This document shows, piece after piece, positions 27,024 to 36,931 of a stretch of DNA of 64,000 nucleotides. The number at the start of each line of letters is the position of its first letter. Position 1 is the first letter of the stretch. The stretch is from Comamonadaceae bacterium (GTDB taxonomy: Bacteria; Pseudomonadota; Gammaproteobacteria; Burkholderiales; Burkholderiaceae_C). The DNA lies in contig CANEXF010000013.1 of NCBI GenBank assembly GCA_947443645.1, positions 33,880 to 97,879 on the forward strand. The letters run 5' to 3'. Both the position numbers and the translations under genes were made by a program. The notes below the pieces were generated by a model. That model did no database searches. It was not told the DNA's origin and saw only the letters and a list, made by a program, of their open reading frames with translations.

Positions 27024-28077
27024 GTTCAAAAAAACTCCTTTATGGGCCTGTCTGTCGCTTGTTGCTGCCGCTTTAAGCGTCACCGGTCCGGCCAGCGCGC
27101 AGGAACAGGTCGTCAACCTGTATTCTGCGCGCCACTACCAGACCGACGAAGCCTTGTACTCGAACTTCACCAAGGCCACCGGCATCAAGATCAACCGGGT
27201 GGACGCCGATGACGCAGGAATCCTCGCGCGACTCAAAGCCGAAGGCGCGGCGTCACCGGCAGACGTGATCTTGCTGGTGGATGCTGCCCGGCTCTGGAAA
27301 GGTGATGCCGATGGACTGTTCAAGCCCATCAAGTCGCCGCTGCTGGAAGCCGCCATTCCGGCCAAGCTGCGCGCCAGCGAAAGCGCCGAAGGCACAACCT
27401 GGTTCGGCTTTTCAACCCGGGCCCGCGTCATTGTCTACGACAAGCTCAGAGTCAAAAAAGCCGATGTTGACAGCTACGAGAAACTCGCCGATGCAAAAAA
27501 CAAGGGGTTGCTCTGCACCCGCTCAGGCGCACACCCTTACAACCTGGCTTTATTCGGCGCCATGACCGAGCACCTGGGCGAGGTCAAGACCGAAGCCTGG
27601 CTCAAAGGCCTGGTCGCCAACATGGCACGCGACCCCAAGGGCGGCGACAGCGACCAGATCAAGGCCGTAGCAAGCGGCGAATGCGGCATCGCGCTCACCA
27701 ACACCTACTACCTTGCGCGCATCATGCGATCCAACGCGCCTGAAGACAAGCTGGTGGCAGACCGCGTCGGCGTGGTCTTTCCGAACCAGCAAAGCTGGGG
27801 CACCCATGTCAACATTGCCGGCGCCGCCGTCGCAAGGTATAGCCACAACGCGGCCAACGCGGTCCGTTTCATGGAGTATCTGGCCAGTCCTGAAGCTCAG
27901 GCGTATTTCGCCAACGGCAACAACGAATGGCCGGCCGTGCCAGGCCTGAAGGTCAGCAATCCAGCCTTGCTGGCCATGAGCGGCGGCAGTTTCAAGTCGG
28001 AAAACATTCCCGTCAGTGCCGTGGGCAGCAACCAGATCAAGGTGCAGCAAATGCTGGACCGCGTCGGTTATAAATAA
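27022..28077 (+). CDS. iron(III) ABC transporter substrate-binding protein, FbpA/FutA-like
   Basis: A 351-residue periplasmic ferric-iron-binding protein. The signal peptide ends near ASA-QEQ (about residue 26). The mature start VVNLYSARHYQTDEALY and the pair of tyrosines in NTYYLAR are the metal-ligand features of the FbpA/FutA family; GWGTHVNIAGAAV- and YLASPEAQAYFA-type segments also fit. A Fur-like site lies upstream. No permease or ATPase gene follows, since a terminator comes next, so its transporter must be encoded elsewhere. Confidence 0.92.
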   Translation: MFKKTPLWACLSLVAAALSVTGPASAQEQVVNLYSARHYQTDEALYSNFTKATGIKINRVDADDAGILARLKAEGAASPADVILLVDAARLWKGDADGLFKPIKSPLLEAAIPAKLRASESAEGTTWFGFSTRARVIVYDKLRVKKADVDSYEKLADAKNKGLLCTRSGAHPYNLALFGAMTEHLGEVKTEAWLKGLVANMARDPKGGDSDQIKAVASGECGIALTNTYYLARIMRSNAPEDKLVADRVGVVFPNQQSWGTHVNIAGAAVARYSHNAANAVRFMEYLASPEAQAYFANGNNEWPAVPGLKVSNPALLAMSGGSFKSENIPVSAVGSNQIKVQQMLDRVGYK

Positions 28078-28108
28078 GCGGCAAATCACCCGAAAATCAC
28101 CCGCATAT

Positions 28109-28141
28109 AGCCCGCGCACCGCAAGATGCGCGGGCTTTTTT
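28109..28141 (+). terminator. rho-independent terminator after the iron-binding protein gene
   Basis: Stem AGCCCGCGCA / TGCGCGGGCT with an eight-base loop and a following T run. Confidence 0.9.
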
Positions 28142-28222
28142 GTGCGCCATAATTGAAAGCTTACGTCGACGTCAACCATAGCGTTGCCGCCCACCCAGGC
28201 ACTTCATTTCAAGGAACAAACC

Positions 28223-28981
28223 ATGGATATCGCAGGCAAAGTATTTATCGTCACCGGCGGCGCGTCAGGTTTGGGTGAAGGCACGGCACGCATGCTGGCG
28301 GCCAACGGCGCCAAAGTGGTGATTGCCGACATGCAGGCCGAAAAAGGCGAAGCCATTGCGAAAGAAATCGGCGGCGCCTTTGTCAAGTGCGATGTGAGCC
28401 AGGAAGCCGACGGCCAGGCCGTCGTCGCCAAGGCCGTCAGCATGGGCAAGCTCATGGGCCTGATCAACTGCGCCGGCATTGCACCAGCCGAAAAAACCGT
28501 TGGAAAAAACGGCGCACACAGCCTGGGCGTGTTCACCAAATGCATCACCGTCAATCTGGTCGGCAGCTTCAACATGATTCGTCTGGCGGCCGATGCCATG
28601 TGCAAAAACGAGCCAGAAGCCACCGGCGAGCGCGGCGTGATGATTTCCACCGCGTCGGTTGCGGCCTATGACGGCCAGATCGGTCAGGCCGCCTATAGCG
28701 CGTCCAAAGGCGGCATCGTCGGCATGACACTGCCAATTGCGCGCGACCTGGCACGCAACGGCATACGCAACATGACGATTGCGCCCGGCATTTTCGGCAC
28801 GCCCATGATGTTCGGCATGCCCCAGGAAGTGCAAGACTCGCTGGCCGCATCCGTGCCCTTTCCAAGCCGTCTGGGCACACCGCAAGACTACGCCAAGCTG
28901 GCCAAGCACATCATTGAAAACGACATGCTCAACGGCGAGGTGATTCGCCTTGATGGCGCGATTCGCCTGGCGCCACGCTAA
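28223..28981 (+). CDS. SDR-family dehydrogenase, 3-hydroxyacyl-CoA dehydrogenase type II-like
   Basis: A 252-residue short-chain dehydrogenase. It has the cofactor motif [10 protein letters not shown] (about 12-21), NCAG, the catalytic serine in [23 protein letters not shown], and the YxxxK pair. Sequence around [16 protein letters not shown] and the C-terminal [11 protein letters not shown] resemble HSD10-like 3-hydroxyacyl-CoA dehydrogenases used in branched or short-chain acyl-CoA breakdown. The ATG at 28223 follows AAGGAACAAACC; the ORF further upstream is not needed. It is monocistronic or precedes ggt by 51 bases. Confidence 0.92.
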   Translation: MDIAGKVFIVTGGASGLGEGTARMLAANGAKVVIADMQAEKGEAIAKEIGGAFVKCDVSQEADGQAVVAKAVSMGKLMGLINCAGIAPAEKTVGKNGAHSLGVFTKCITVNLVGSFNMIRLAADAMCKNEPEATGERGVMISTASVAAYDGQIGQAAYSASKGGIVGMTLPIARDLARNGIRNMTIAPGIFGTPMMFGMPQEVQDSLAASVPFPSRLGTPQDYAKLAKHIIENDMLNGEVIRLDGAIRLAPR

Positions 28982-29032
28982 AGCCTCAGCTTGACCGGCA
29001 GCCCTGGCATGCCGCATCCGCTTGAAGCGGCG

Positions 29033-30844
29033 ATGCCGGCCATCAAACGACTGCTGCTGTGCGGCGCCCTTGCCGCCCTTCTGTCAGCCTGCGCAAGCCC
29101 TGCAGGACCACTGACGCACGCGGCGCCGTTGCAGCCTGAGGCCGCATCGGGCTACAGCGCCAAACCAGGCTGGAGCAGTAGCCGTTTTGCAGTCGCCGCC
29201 GCCAACCCGCTGGCCACCGAGGCCGGCTACCGCATGCTCAAGGCCGGCGGCTCGGCGATTGACGCCGCCATTGCCGTGCAGATGGTGCTGGCCCTGGTGG
29301 AGCCGCAATCGAGCGGCCTGGGCGGTGGCGCCTTTTTGATGCACTACAACGGCCGGGACGTGGAAGCCTTCGATGGCCGCGAAACCGCCCCTGCCGCCGC
29401 GAACGAGAATATTTTTATTCGCGCTGATGGCCGTGCCATGGCCTTTTATGAGGCAGCGATCGGTGGCCGCGCGGTAGGTACACCCGGCGCCGTGCGCATG
29501 CTGGAGATGGTGCACAGGCAATACGGCCGCCTGCCGTGGCAGCAACTGTTTGAGCCCGCGATCACCTTGGCCGACAAGGGCTTCAAGGTCAGCGAACGGC
29601 TCCATGCCCTGCTGGGGCCGGAACGCCAGCTCAAAAAAGACCCGGTTGCGCTGGCCTATTTTTATGACGCCCATGGCCAGCCCTGGCCGGTCGGACACCA
29701 GCTGAAGAATCCTGAGCTTGCGGCAGTGCTCAAACTGATTGCCGCGCAAGGATCAAGCGCGCTGCTCGAAGGCGAAGTGGCGCAGGCCATCGTCCGCAAA
29801 GTGCAAACGCATGCGGACAATCCTGGCCAGCTGGCCTTGTCTGACCTGAGCGCCTACAAGGCCCAAAAACGCACACCACTATGCTACGACTTGCACGCAT
29901 CAGACCGGGACTTCCGCTTGTGCGGCATGCCGCCGCCGAGCTCGGGCGGCATCGCCGTAGGCCAGATTCTGGGCATGCTGGCCAACACCCGCGCCGCCAG
30001 CCTGGGTCTGGAAGACGGCCTGCCCAGCGCTGAGTGGTTGCACCTTTACAGCGAGGCCTCGCGCCTGGCTTATGCCGACAGGGCGCAATACCTGGGCGAT
30101 CCCGACTTTGTCCAGCCGCCGGGTGGCGACTGGATGAACCTGCTCAGGCCCGACTACCTCGCGAGCCGCGCCAGGCTGATAGGCTCGCAGCGCATGGACG
30201 AGGTCAAACCCGGCCAGCCAGCCGGCATGAGCACGCCTTATGCGCCCATGCCGGAGCAATATGAATACGGCACCTCGCATATCTCCATCATCGACGCCTG
30301 GGGCCAGGCCATCGCCATGACGACCACCATTGAAGACGCCTGGGGCGCGCGCCTGATGGTCAACCGCGGCCAGGGCCTGGCAGGCGGCTTCTTGCTAAAC
30401 AACGAGCTGACTGACTTCAGCTTTTCTCCCAGCGACGCCAACGGCAAGCCGGTCGCCAACCGGGTGCAGGGCGGCAAGCGACCACGCTCGTCCATGGCGC
30501 CCACGCTAGTCTTCGACAAGGCCAGCGGCGACTTGCTCATGACGCTGGGCAGCCCTGGCGGCAGCGTGATCATTCACTACACGGCCAAAACCATTTACGG
30601 TGTGCTGAACTGGGGCCTGAACGTGCAGCAGGCGATCTCGATGCCCAACTTTGCCTCGCTCGGTGGCCCGACGCTGCTCGAAGAAAGCCGCTTTCCTGCG
30701 GCCACAGTGCAAGCCCTGCGCACGCGTGGACACGACGTGCGCGAACAAAGCATGACCAGCGGGCTGCAGGGCATACAACGCAGGCCACAAGGCCTCTTCG
30801 GCGGCGCCGACCCGCGCCGTGAAGGCGTCGTCATGGGTGACTGA
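29033..30844 (+). CDS. ggt: gamma-glutamyltransferase
   Basis: A 603-residue N-terminal-nucleophile hydrolase that cleaves gamma-glutamyl bonds of glutathione and related peptides. A lipoprotein-type leader (LLLCGALAALLSAC) suggests export to the periplasm. SGLGGGAF and FDGRETAP lie in the large subunit. Autocleavage should occur before the Thr of YGTSHISI, and the small subunit carries GSPGGS. The ATG at 29033 has GAAG five bases upstream; one at 29009 is possible. The next operon encodes an aapJQMP-type amino-acid importer that could take up the released glutamate. Confidence 0.93.
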   Translation: MPAIKRLLLCGALAALLSACASPAGPLTHAAPLQPEAASGYSAKPGWSSSRFAVAAANPLATEAGYRMLKAGGSAIDAAIAVQMVLALVEPQSSGLGGGAFLMHYNGRDVEAFDGRETAPAAANENIFIRADGRAMAFYEAAIGGRAVGTPGAVRMLEMVHRQYGRLPWQQLFEPAITLADKGFKVSERLHALLGPERQLKKDPVALAYFYDAHGQPWPVGHQLKNPELAAVLKLIAAQGSSALLEGEVAQAIVRKVQTHADNPGQLALSDLSAYKAQKRTPLCYDLHASDRDFRLCGMPPPSSGGIAVGQILGMLANTRAASLGLEDGLPSAEWLHLYSEASRLAYADRAQYLGDPDFVQPPGGDWMNLLRPDYLASRARLIGSQRMDEVKPGQPAGMSTPYAPMPEQYEYGTSHISIIDAWGQAIAMTTTIEDAWGARLMVNRGQGLAGGFLLNNELTDFSFSPSDANGKPVANRVQGGKRPRSSMAPTLVFDKASGDLLMTLGSPGGSVIIHYTAKTIYGVLNWGLNVQQAISMPNFASLGGPTLLEESRFPAATVQALRTRGHDVREQSMTSGLQGIQRRPQGLFGGADPRREGVVMGD

Positions 30845-30909
30845 GCAGGCATCCCGGACGACGACTTGGGACACAATCGGCAGTCGTCTGTTTATTTCTG
30901 GAGTCCACC

Positions 30910-31944
30910 ATGTTCAAGGTCCTTGATAGCCGCGCCTTTGCGGTTGGCGCAATGCTTTTGGCCGCATTTTCTGCACCTGTGTATGCCGGAAAAACACTGG
31001 ACGCGATCAAGGCGCGCGGCCAGCTCGTGTGCGGCGTCAGCAGCGGGGTGGCGGGCTTCTCGCAGGCTGACAGCAAGGGCAACTGGTCAGGTCTGGACGT
31101 CGATGTCTGCAAAGCCATTGCCGCCAGCGTATTGGGCGACGCCAGCAAGGTCAAATGGGTGCCGCTGGTGTCGCAGCAGCGCTTTGCGGCCCTGCAGTCG
31201 GGCGAGGTCGATATCTTGTCGCGCAACACCAGCTGGACGCTGAGCCGTGACGCTTCACTCGGACTGACCTTTATCGGGGTGACCTACTACGACGGCCAGG
31301 GCTTCATGGTGCCGGTCAAAAGCAAGATCAAGAGCGCCAAGCAACTCAAAAATGCCACCGTCTGCGTGCAGTCGGGCACCACGACCGAAAAAAACCTGAG
31401 CGAGTTTTCTCGCATCAACAAGCTGAGCATCAAGCCCGTGGTCTTCGAAAAATTTGACGCAGCCAACGCGGCCTACTTTTCGGGCCGCTGCCAGGCCTAC
31501 ACCACCGACGTGTCGGGGTTGGCCTCGATTCGCAACAAGGAAGCCAAAAACCCGGCCGAGCATGTGCTGCTGACAGAGCTGATCTCCAAAGAGCCCCTCA
31601 GCCCGGCGGTGCGGCGCGGCGACGAAGAGTTTTTCACCATCGCGAAGTGGGTGGTTTTTGGCCTGATAGAGGCAGAAGAATACGGCGTGACGCAAGCCAA
31701 TGTAGACGCCCTGCAGCGCGACACCCAAGACCCCGCGATCGGCCGCCTGCTCGGCACGCTGGAGGACACTGGCAAGCTGCTGGGCCTGGACAAGGCCTGG
31801 ATGGCGCGCGCGATCAAGGCCACAGGCAATTACGGCGAGATTTTTGAACGCAATGTCGGCCCCAAAAGCCCGCTGGGCCTGCCGCGCGGCAGCAACAAAC
31901 TCTGGTCACAAGGCGGCCTGATGTACGCGCCGCCCGTGCGTTGA
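30910..31944 (+). CDS. aapJ: general L-amino acid ABC transporter, substrate-binding protein
   Basis: A 344-residue periplasmic binding protein of the AapJ/BztA group. The signal peptide ends at about residue 26 (VYA-GKT), and the mature protein begins with LDAIKARGQLVCGVSSGVAGFS, characteristic of the group, followed by RNTSWTLSRDA. The ribosome site GGAG precedes the ATG. Its stop shares a base with the next gene's start (TGATG). It binds glutamate, glutamine, aspartate, asparagine or a broader range of amino acids, by homology. Confidence 0.95.
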   Translation: MFKVLDSRAFAVGAMLLAAFSAPVYAGKTLDAIKARGQLVCGVSSGVAGFSQADSKGNWSGLDVDVCKAIAASVLGDASKVKWVPLVSQQRFAALQSGEVDILSRNTSWTLSRDASLGLTFIGVTYYDGQGFMVPVKSKIKSAKQLKNATVCVQSGTTTEKNLSEFSRINKLSIKPVVFEKFDAANAAYFSGRCQAYTTDVSGLASIRNKEAKNPAEHVLLTELISKEPLSPAVRRGDEEFFTIAKWVVFGLIEAEEYGVTQANVDALQRDTQDPAIGRLLGTLEDTGKLLGLDKAWMARAIKATGNYGEIFERNVGPKSPLGLPRGSNKLWSQGGLMYAPPVR

Positions 31945-32975
31945 TGCAGGAGCCGTCGCAACAGCTCATCCCGGCCAAGCCGCCAGCACCGAGGCGGCCT
32001 TTCTCATGGCGTGGCCGAACGGCGCGCGGCCTGGTCTATCAGGTGCTGGCCGTGCTGATGATCGCCCTGCTGGGCTGGCTCCTGGCCAGCAACACGCTGG
32101 CTAATATGCGCCTGCGCGGCATACAGAGCGGCTTTGATTTTTTGTTGCAGCCCGCCGGTTTTGACATCGGTGAAGGCTGGCTCAACTACGAGGCCACGCG
32201 CCCCTACTGGCAGGCTTTTCTGGTCGGCATTGTCAACACCCTGCGTGTGGCGGTGATCGGCTGTGTGCTGGCAACGCTGCTGGGTACCCTGCTGGGCATC
32301 GCCCGCTTTTCACGCAATGCCCTGCTGCGCGGCCTCAGTTATGGCTATGTCGAGCTGTTTCGCAATATTCCGCTGATGCTGCAGCTGCTGATGTGGTACC
32401 TGCTGTTCATCGAATACCTGCCCCAGTCCAGCGAGGCCTGGAGCCTGGGCGATGTGGTCTTCCTGAGCAAGAACGGTCTGGCGTTTCCGTCACTGGGCTG
32501 GTCGCAGGGGCTGCTGCTCGAGTTTCCGGTGGCCGGCGAGACCCAGGTGCTGGGCGGCGCCGCGCTGAGCCCCGAATTCATGGCCGTGCTGCTGGGCCTG
32601 GTGCTCTACACCGCGGCCTTCATTGCGGAAGTCGTGCGCGCCGGCATCGCCTCGGTGCCCAGGGGCCAGCATGAAGCCGCCGCGTCCATGGGCCTCCCCC
32701 GCGCGCGCGCGATGCGCCTGATAGTGCTGCCTCAGGCGCTGCGCCTGATCATCCCGCCGCTGACCAACCAGTACCTGAACCTGACCAAAAACTCCTCGCT
32801 GGCCGTGGCCGTCGGTTACCCGGAGCTGGTGTCTATCGCCAACACCTCGCTGAACCAGTCGGGTCGTGCAGTGGAATGCATCGCCATCATCATGGCGGTC
32901 TATCTGGCGCTGTCCTTGCTGACCTCGGCCTTCATGAACTGGTTCAACCGCCGAGCCGAGATCAAGGAGCGCTGA
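31944..32975 (+). CDS. aapQ: general L-amino acid ABC transporter, permease AapQ
   Basis: A 343-residue permease with a long non-homologous N-terminal part and the His/Glu/Gln-type permease domain. LLGTLLGIARFSRNALLRGL and the EAA loop (EAAASMGLPRARAMRLIVLPQ) are visible, followed by NQYLNLTKNSSLAVAVGYPE. The ATG at 31944 overlaps the aapJ stop; the preceding TTG is ignored. It forms a heterodimer with AapM. Confidence 0.95.
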   Translation: MQEPSQQLIPAKPPAPRRPFSWRGRTARGLVYQVLAVLMIALLGWLLASNTLANMRLRGIQSGFDFLLQPAGFDIGEGWLNYEATRPYWQAFLVGIVNTLRVAVIGCVLATLLGTLLGIARFSRNALLRGLSYGYVELFRNIPLMLQLLMWYLLFIEYLPQSSEAWSLGDVVFLSKNGLAFPSLGWSQGLLLEFPVAGETQVLGGAALSPEFMAVLLGLVLYTAAFIAEVVRAGIASVPRGQHEAAASMGLPRARAMRLIVLPQALRLIIPPLTNQYLNLTKNSSLAVAVGYPELVSIANTSLNQSGRAVECIAIIMAVYLALSLLTSAFMNWFNRRAEIKER

Positions 32976-32978
32976 GCC

Positions 32979-34082
32979 ATGCCTGAGAAATTTCACCCCC
33001 TTGCGGCTCGCCCCGCGCCAGTGCCTGTCAGCGGCGTGCTGGCGACGCTGCGCCGACATCTGTTTTCCAGCCTGCCCAACGCCTTGCTGTCGCTGCTGCT
33101 GCTGGCGCTGCTCGTCTGGCTGGCCGTCAAGGGTTTGCGCTGGGGTCTTGTGTACGCCGTGTTTGCCGCCGACGCCGAGCGCTGCCAGGCCGCGCGTGGC
33201 CTGGGCGCCTGCTGGGGCGTGGTTAACGAAAAAGCCCGCTTCATCCTGCTGGGCCGCTATCCGCAGGCCGAGCAGTGGCGCCCGGTGCTGGCGACGTTTG
33301 CGCTGATGGCGCCGGTGCTGGCCAGTTGCAGCACGCGATTGTGGAAACCCTCGCTGGCCTTGATCTGGGCTGGCGGCCTGGCCGGATTTTTTGTGCTGAT
33401 GGGCGGCGGTGTTGCGGGTCTTGAAAGCGTAGCGACAGACCAGTGGGGCGGCCTGCCGCTGACGCTCATGCTCAGCGTGCTCTCCATGGTGCTGGCTTTC
33501 CCGATCGCGGTGCTGGTGGCGCTGGGCCGGCGCTCGGAGATGCCGGCGATACGCTCACTGTGTCTGGTTTATGTGGAGCTGGTGCGCGGTGTGCCGCTGA
33601 TCTCGGTGCTGTTCATGGCTTCTTTCATGCTGCCGCTTTTTTTGCCGGCTGGCAAATCGCCCGACGTGCTGGTCCGTGTAGTGGTGGGCATCACGCTGTT
33701 TGCGGCGGCCTATATGGCAGAAATCATTCGCGGCGGCCTGCAGACCGTGGGCCGCGGCCAGCTTGAGGCGGCGGCCAGCATGGGGCTGAGCTACTGGCAG
33801 ACGCAGCGCAAAATCATCCTGCCGCAGGCACTCAGTGCGGTGGTGCCCAGCATCGTCAACAACTTCATCTCGCTGTTAAAGGACACCTCGCTGGTCACCA
33901 TCGTCTCGCTCTACGAACTCACGGGCGCGCTGTCGCTGGCGCTCGGCTCGGACCCGAACTGGCGGCCTTTCAAGATCGAAGCCTACCTGTTCATCGCAGC
34001 GATCTATTTCGCGTTTTGCTTCGCCATGTCGCGCTACAGCCTGCGGCTTGAAAAACGCCTGGCGCGCGGAAAAGGCCAATGA
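32979..34082 (+). CDS. aapM: general L-amino acid ABC transporter, permease AapM
   Basis: A 367-residue permease partner to AapQ. The first 150 residues contain extra hydrophobic segments, followed by the permease domain with YVELVRGVPLISVLFMASF and the EAA loop (EAAASMGLSYWQTQRKIILPQ). It starts three bases after aapQ, and the ATPase gene begins 25 bases after its stop. Gene order J-Q-M-P is the standard one. Confidence 0.95.
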   Translation: MPEKFHPLAARPAPVPVSGVLATLRRHLFSSLPNALLSLLLLALLVWLAVKGLRWGLVYAVFAADAERCQAARGLGACWGVVNEKARFILLGRYPQAEQWRPVLATFALMAPVLASCSTRLWKPSLALIWAGGLAGFFVLMGGGVAGLESVATDQWGGLPLTLMLSVLSMVLAFPIAVLVALGRRSEMPAIRSLCLVYVELVRGVPLISVLFMASFMLPLFLPAGKSPDVLVRVVVGITLFAAAYMAEIIRGGLQTVGRGQLEAAASMGLSYWQTQRKIILPQALSAVVPSIVNNFISLLKDTSLVTIVSLYELTGALSLALGSDPNWRPFKIEAYLFIAAIYFAFCFAMSRYSLRLEKRLARGKGQ

Positions 34083-34107
34083 TGGCCCGGCCAAGGAATC
34101 AAAAATA

Positions 34108-34848
<741 letters not shown>

Positions 34849-34862
34849 CAAGCCCCAAAAGT

Positions 34863-34883
34863 CGCCTGGAAAAGGCGTTTTTC
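34863..34883 (+). terminator. probable terminator after aapP
   Basis: Short stem CGCCT / AGGCG followed by TTTTT, 14 bases after the stop. It is smaller than the other terminators in the window. Confidence 0.55.
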
Positions 34884-34923
34884 AATAACAACTCAGGTCG
34901 CTGAACGCAGCACGCATTTCTTG

Positions 34924-35036
34924 CCCCCTCGCCCTCTGGGAGAGGGTTGGGGTGAGGGTCAGCGAGGCACAACATACGACAACTCTACGCACAGACCGCC
35001 AGCCCTCACCCCCGCCCTCTCCCAGGGGGAGAGGGT
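34924..35036. repeat. inverted pair of REP-like elements
   Basis: GCCCTCTGGGAGAGGGTTGG followed by GGTGAGGG (34931-34958) and its near-complement CCCTCACCCCCGCCCTCTCC (starting at 35003) face each other across about 44 bases. This is the arrangement of a BIME. It lies in the gap between two convergent genes, where such elements often sit. Confidence 0.7.
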
Positions 35037-35078
35037 GTGAAACCATTTCGGACGGCCTGGGACTTTATATTTTTATAA

Positions 35079-35131
35079 AAAAGGCCTGCGAGCAATTAAA
35101 AACGAGCGCAAGCAGCTATGTTTTATATAGC
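35079..35131 (-). repeat. family-A dispersed repeat (aapP-ligase gap)
   Basis: Minus-strand reading contains ACATAGCTGCTTGCGCTCG and then TGCTCGCAGGCCTTTTTT. It lies directly next to the REP pair, at the end of the acyl-CoA synthetase gene. Confidence 0.72.
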
Positions 35132-35147
35132 AAAATATGCCGACGCT

Positions 35148-36842
35148 TCAGCTGTCAATCGCCGCAGCAGAGCCCGCCAGCTTGCGCAGCTCGAATTTCT
35201 GAATCTTCCCGGTTGAGGTCTTGGGTAGTTCGCCAAACACCACGGCGCGCGGCACCTTGAACGCGGCCAGGTGTTTTTTGCAGTGCGCGACGATGTCTTC
35301 GGGCCGGGTCTGGGCGCCGGCTTTGAGCTCGACAAAGGCGCAAGGGGTTTCGCCCCAACGCGCGTCCGGCTTGGCAACAACGGCTGCGGCCAGCACGTCA
35401 GGGTGGCGATACAGCACGTCCTCCACCTCAATCGAGGAGATGTTTTCGCCGCCCGAGATGATGATGTCCTTGCTGCGGTCCTTGATCTTCATGTAGCCGT
35501 CGGGGTACATCACCGCCAGATCGCCCGAGTGAAACCAGCCTCCGGCAAAAGCTTCTGCGGTCGCCTTGGGGTTCTTCAGGTAACCCTTCATCGCGATGTT
35601 GCCCTTGAACATGATCTCGCCCATGGTTTCGCCGTCCTGTGGCACGGGCGCCATGGTGAGCGGATCCAGCACGCGCACATCACGCTCCAGGTGGTAGCGC
35701 ACGCCCTGGCGCGCGTTCAGTCGGGCGCGCTCGCCGATATCGAGCTGGTCCCAGCCGTCCTGCTTGGCGCACACGGTGGCCGGGCCATAGACCTCGGTGA
35801 GCCCATAGACATGCGTCAGCTCAAAGCCCAGCGCCTCCATGCCCTCAATCATGGAGGCCGGCGGCGCAGCGCCCGCGACCATGGCCCGCACGACCCTGGG
35901 CGTGCCTTTGGTGTCTTCGCCGCCTGGCAAGCCCTGCTTCAAGGCCTCTGGCGCATTGACCAGCATGCCGTGCACGATGGGCGCGGCGCAGTAATGCGTG
36001 ACCCCGTGCTGGCGAATCGCATCAAAAATCTCGGCCGCGCCCACCCGGCGCAGGCACACGTTGACACCGGCGCGCGCCGCCACCGTCCATGGAAAGCACC
36101 AGCCATTGCAATGAAACATCGGCAAGGTCCACAAATACACCGGATGCTTGGGCATGTCCCATTCGAGGATGTTGGACACCGCGTTGAGCGCCGCACCGCG
36201 GTGGTGGTAGACCACGCCCTTGGGGTTGCCGGTGGTGCCGCTGGTGTAGTTCAGCGCAATCGCATCCCACTCATCGGTCGGTAAGCGCCAGACGTAGTCG
36301 GCGTCACCGGTGGCCAGAAAGTCTTCATAAGCGATGCTCCCAATGCGCAGTGGCTCAAGGCCTGACTGCGCGGTGTACAACTCGTCGGCCACATCAATCA
36401 CCAGTAGCGGCGTGGCGGCCTTGCGCAGGCTCAGGGCTTTTTGCATGATGCCGGCAAACTCCGGGTCAACAATGACGACTTTGGCCTCGCCATGGTCAAG
36501 CATGAAGGCAATCGTTTCTGCATCCAGCCGGGTATTGAGTGCGTTAAGCACAGCGCCCGTCACTGGAATGCCAAAGTGGGCCTCGACCATGGGCGGGGTG
36601 TTGGGCAGCATCACGGCAACAGTGTCGCCTTTGCCAATTCCGTGGCGTTCGAGCGCGCTGGCCAGCTGACGGCAACGGGAAAATACTTCTGCCCAGTTGC
36701 GGCGCAGGCTGCCGTGCACCAGCGCCAGCCGGTTCGGATAAACCTCGGCGGTGCGCTCAATAAATGACAGCGGCGACAAGGGCGCGTGGTTGGCCTCGTT
36801 GCGTTCAAGGTCCTGGTCAAAAATACTGGGGCTGGAAGGCAT
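35148..36842 (-). CDS. AMP-dependent acyl-CoA synthetase (medium/long-chain or DmdB-like)
   Basis: A 564-residue ANL-family ligase that activates a carboxylic acid to its CoA thioester. The AMP-binding P-loop is YTSGTTGNPKG (199-209). YGLTEVYG, GWFHSGDLAV, DRSKDIIISGGENISS and the C-terminal lysine in KTSTGKIQK are all present. The PMFHCNGWCFPW segment is typical of AlkK/DmdB-like medium-chain or methylmercaptopropionate ligases. The ATG at 36842 has a GGAG ribosome site. It diverges from dnaG across 89 bases. Confidence 0.93.
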   Translation of the reverse strand: MPSSPSIFDQDLERNEANHAPLSPLSFIERTAEVYPNRLALVHGSLRRNWAEVFSRCRQLASALERHGIGKGDTVAVMLPNTPPMVEAHFGIPVTGAVLNALNTRLDAETIAFMLDHGEAKVVIVDPEFAGIMQKALSLRKAATPLLVIDVADELYTAQSGLEPLRIGSIAYEDFLATGDADYVWRLPTDEWDAIALNYTSGTTGNPKGVVYHHRGAALNAVSNILEWDMPKHPVYLWTLPMFHCNGWCFPWTVAARAGVNVCLRRVGAAEIFDAIRQHGVTHYCAAPIVHGMLVNAPEALKQGLPGGEDTKGTPRVVRAMVAGAAPPASMIEGMEALGFELTHVYGLTEVYGPATVCAKQDGWDQLDIGERARLNARQGVRYHLERDVRVLDPLTMAPVPQDGETMGEIMFKGNIAMKGYLKNPKATAEAFAGGWFHSGDLAVMYPDGYMKIKDRSKDIIISGGENISSIEVEDVLYRHPDVLAAAVVAKPDARWGETPCAFVELKAGAQTRPEDIVAHCKKHLAAFKVPRAVVFGELPKTSTGKIQKFELRKLAGSAAAIDS

Positions 36843-36931
36843 AAGGGTCTCCGTTGATTTTTTGGTCCGCTTTTAGCAATGTTAGCCCCGTGGCATTTCT
36901 GTTGGCTGACCGTGGAGGCACAATAGCTCTC

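Noticed and set aside
27023..27116. N-terminal extension of the patatin gene to 27116
   Set aside because: It would read through the coding start of the divergent iron-binding gene and its residues look non-coding.
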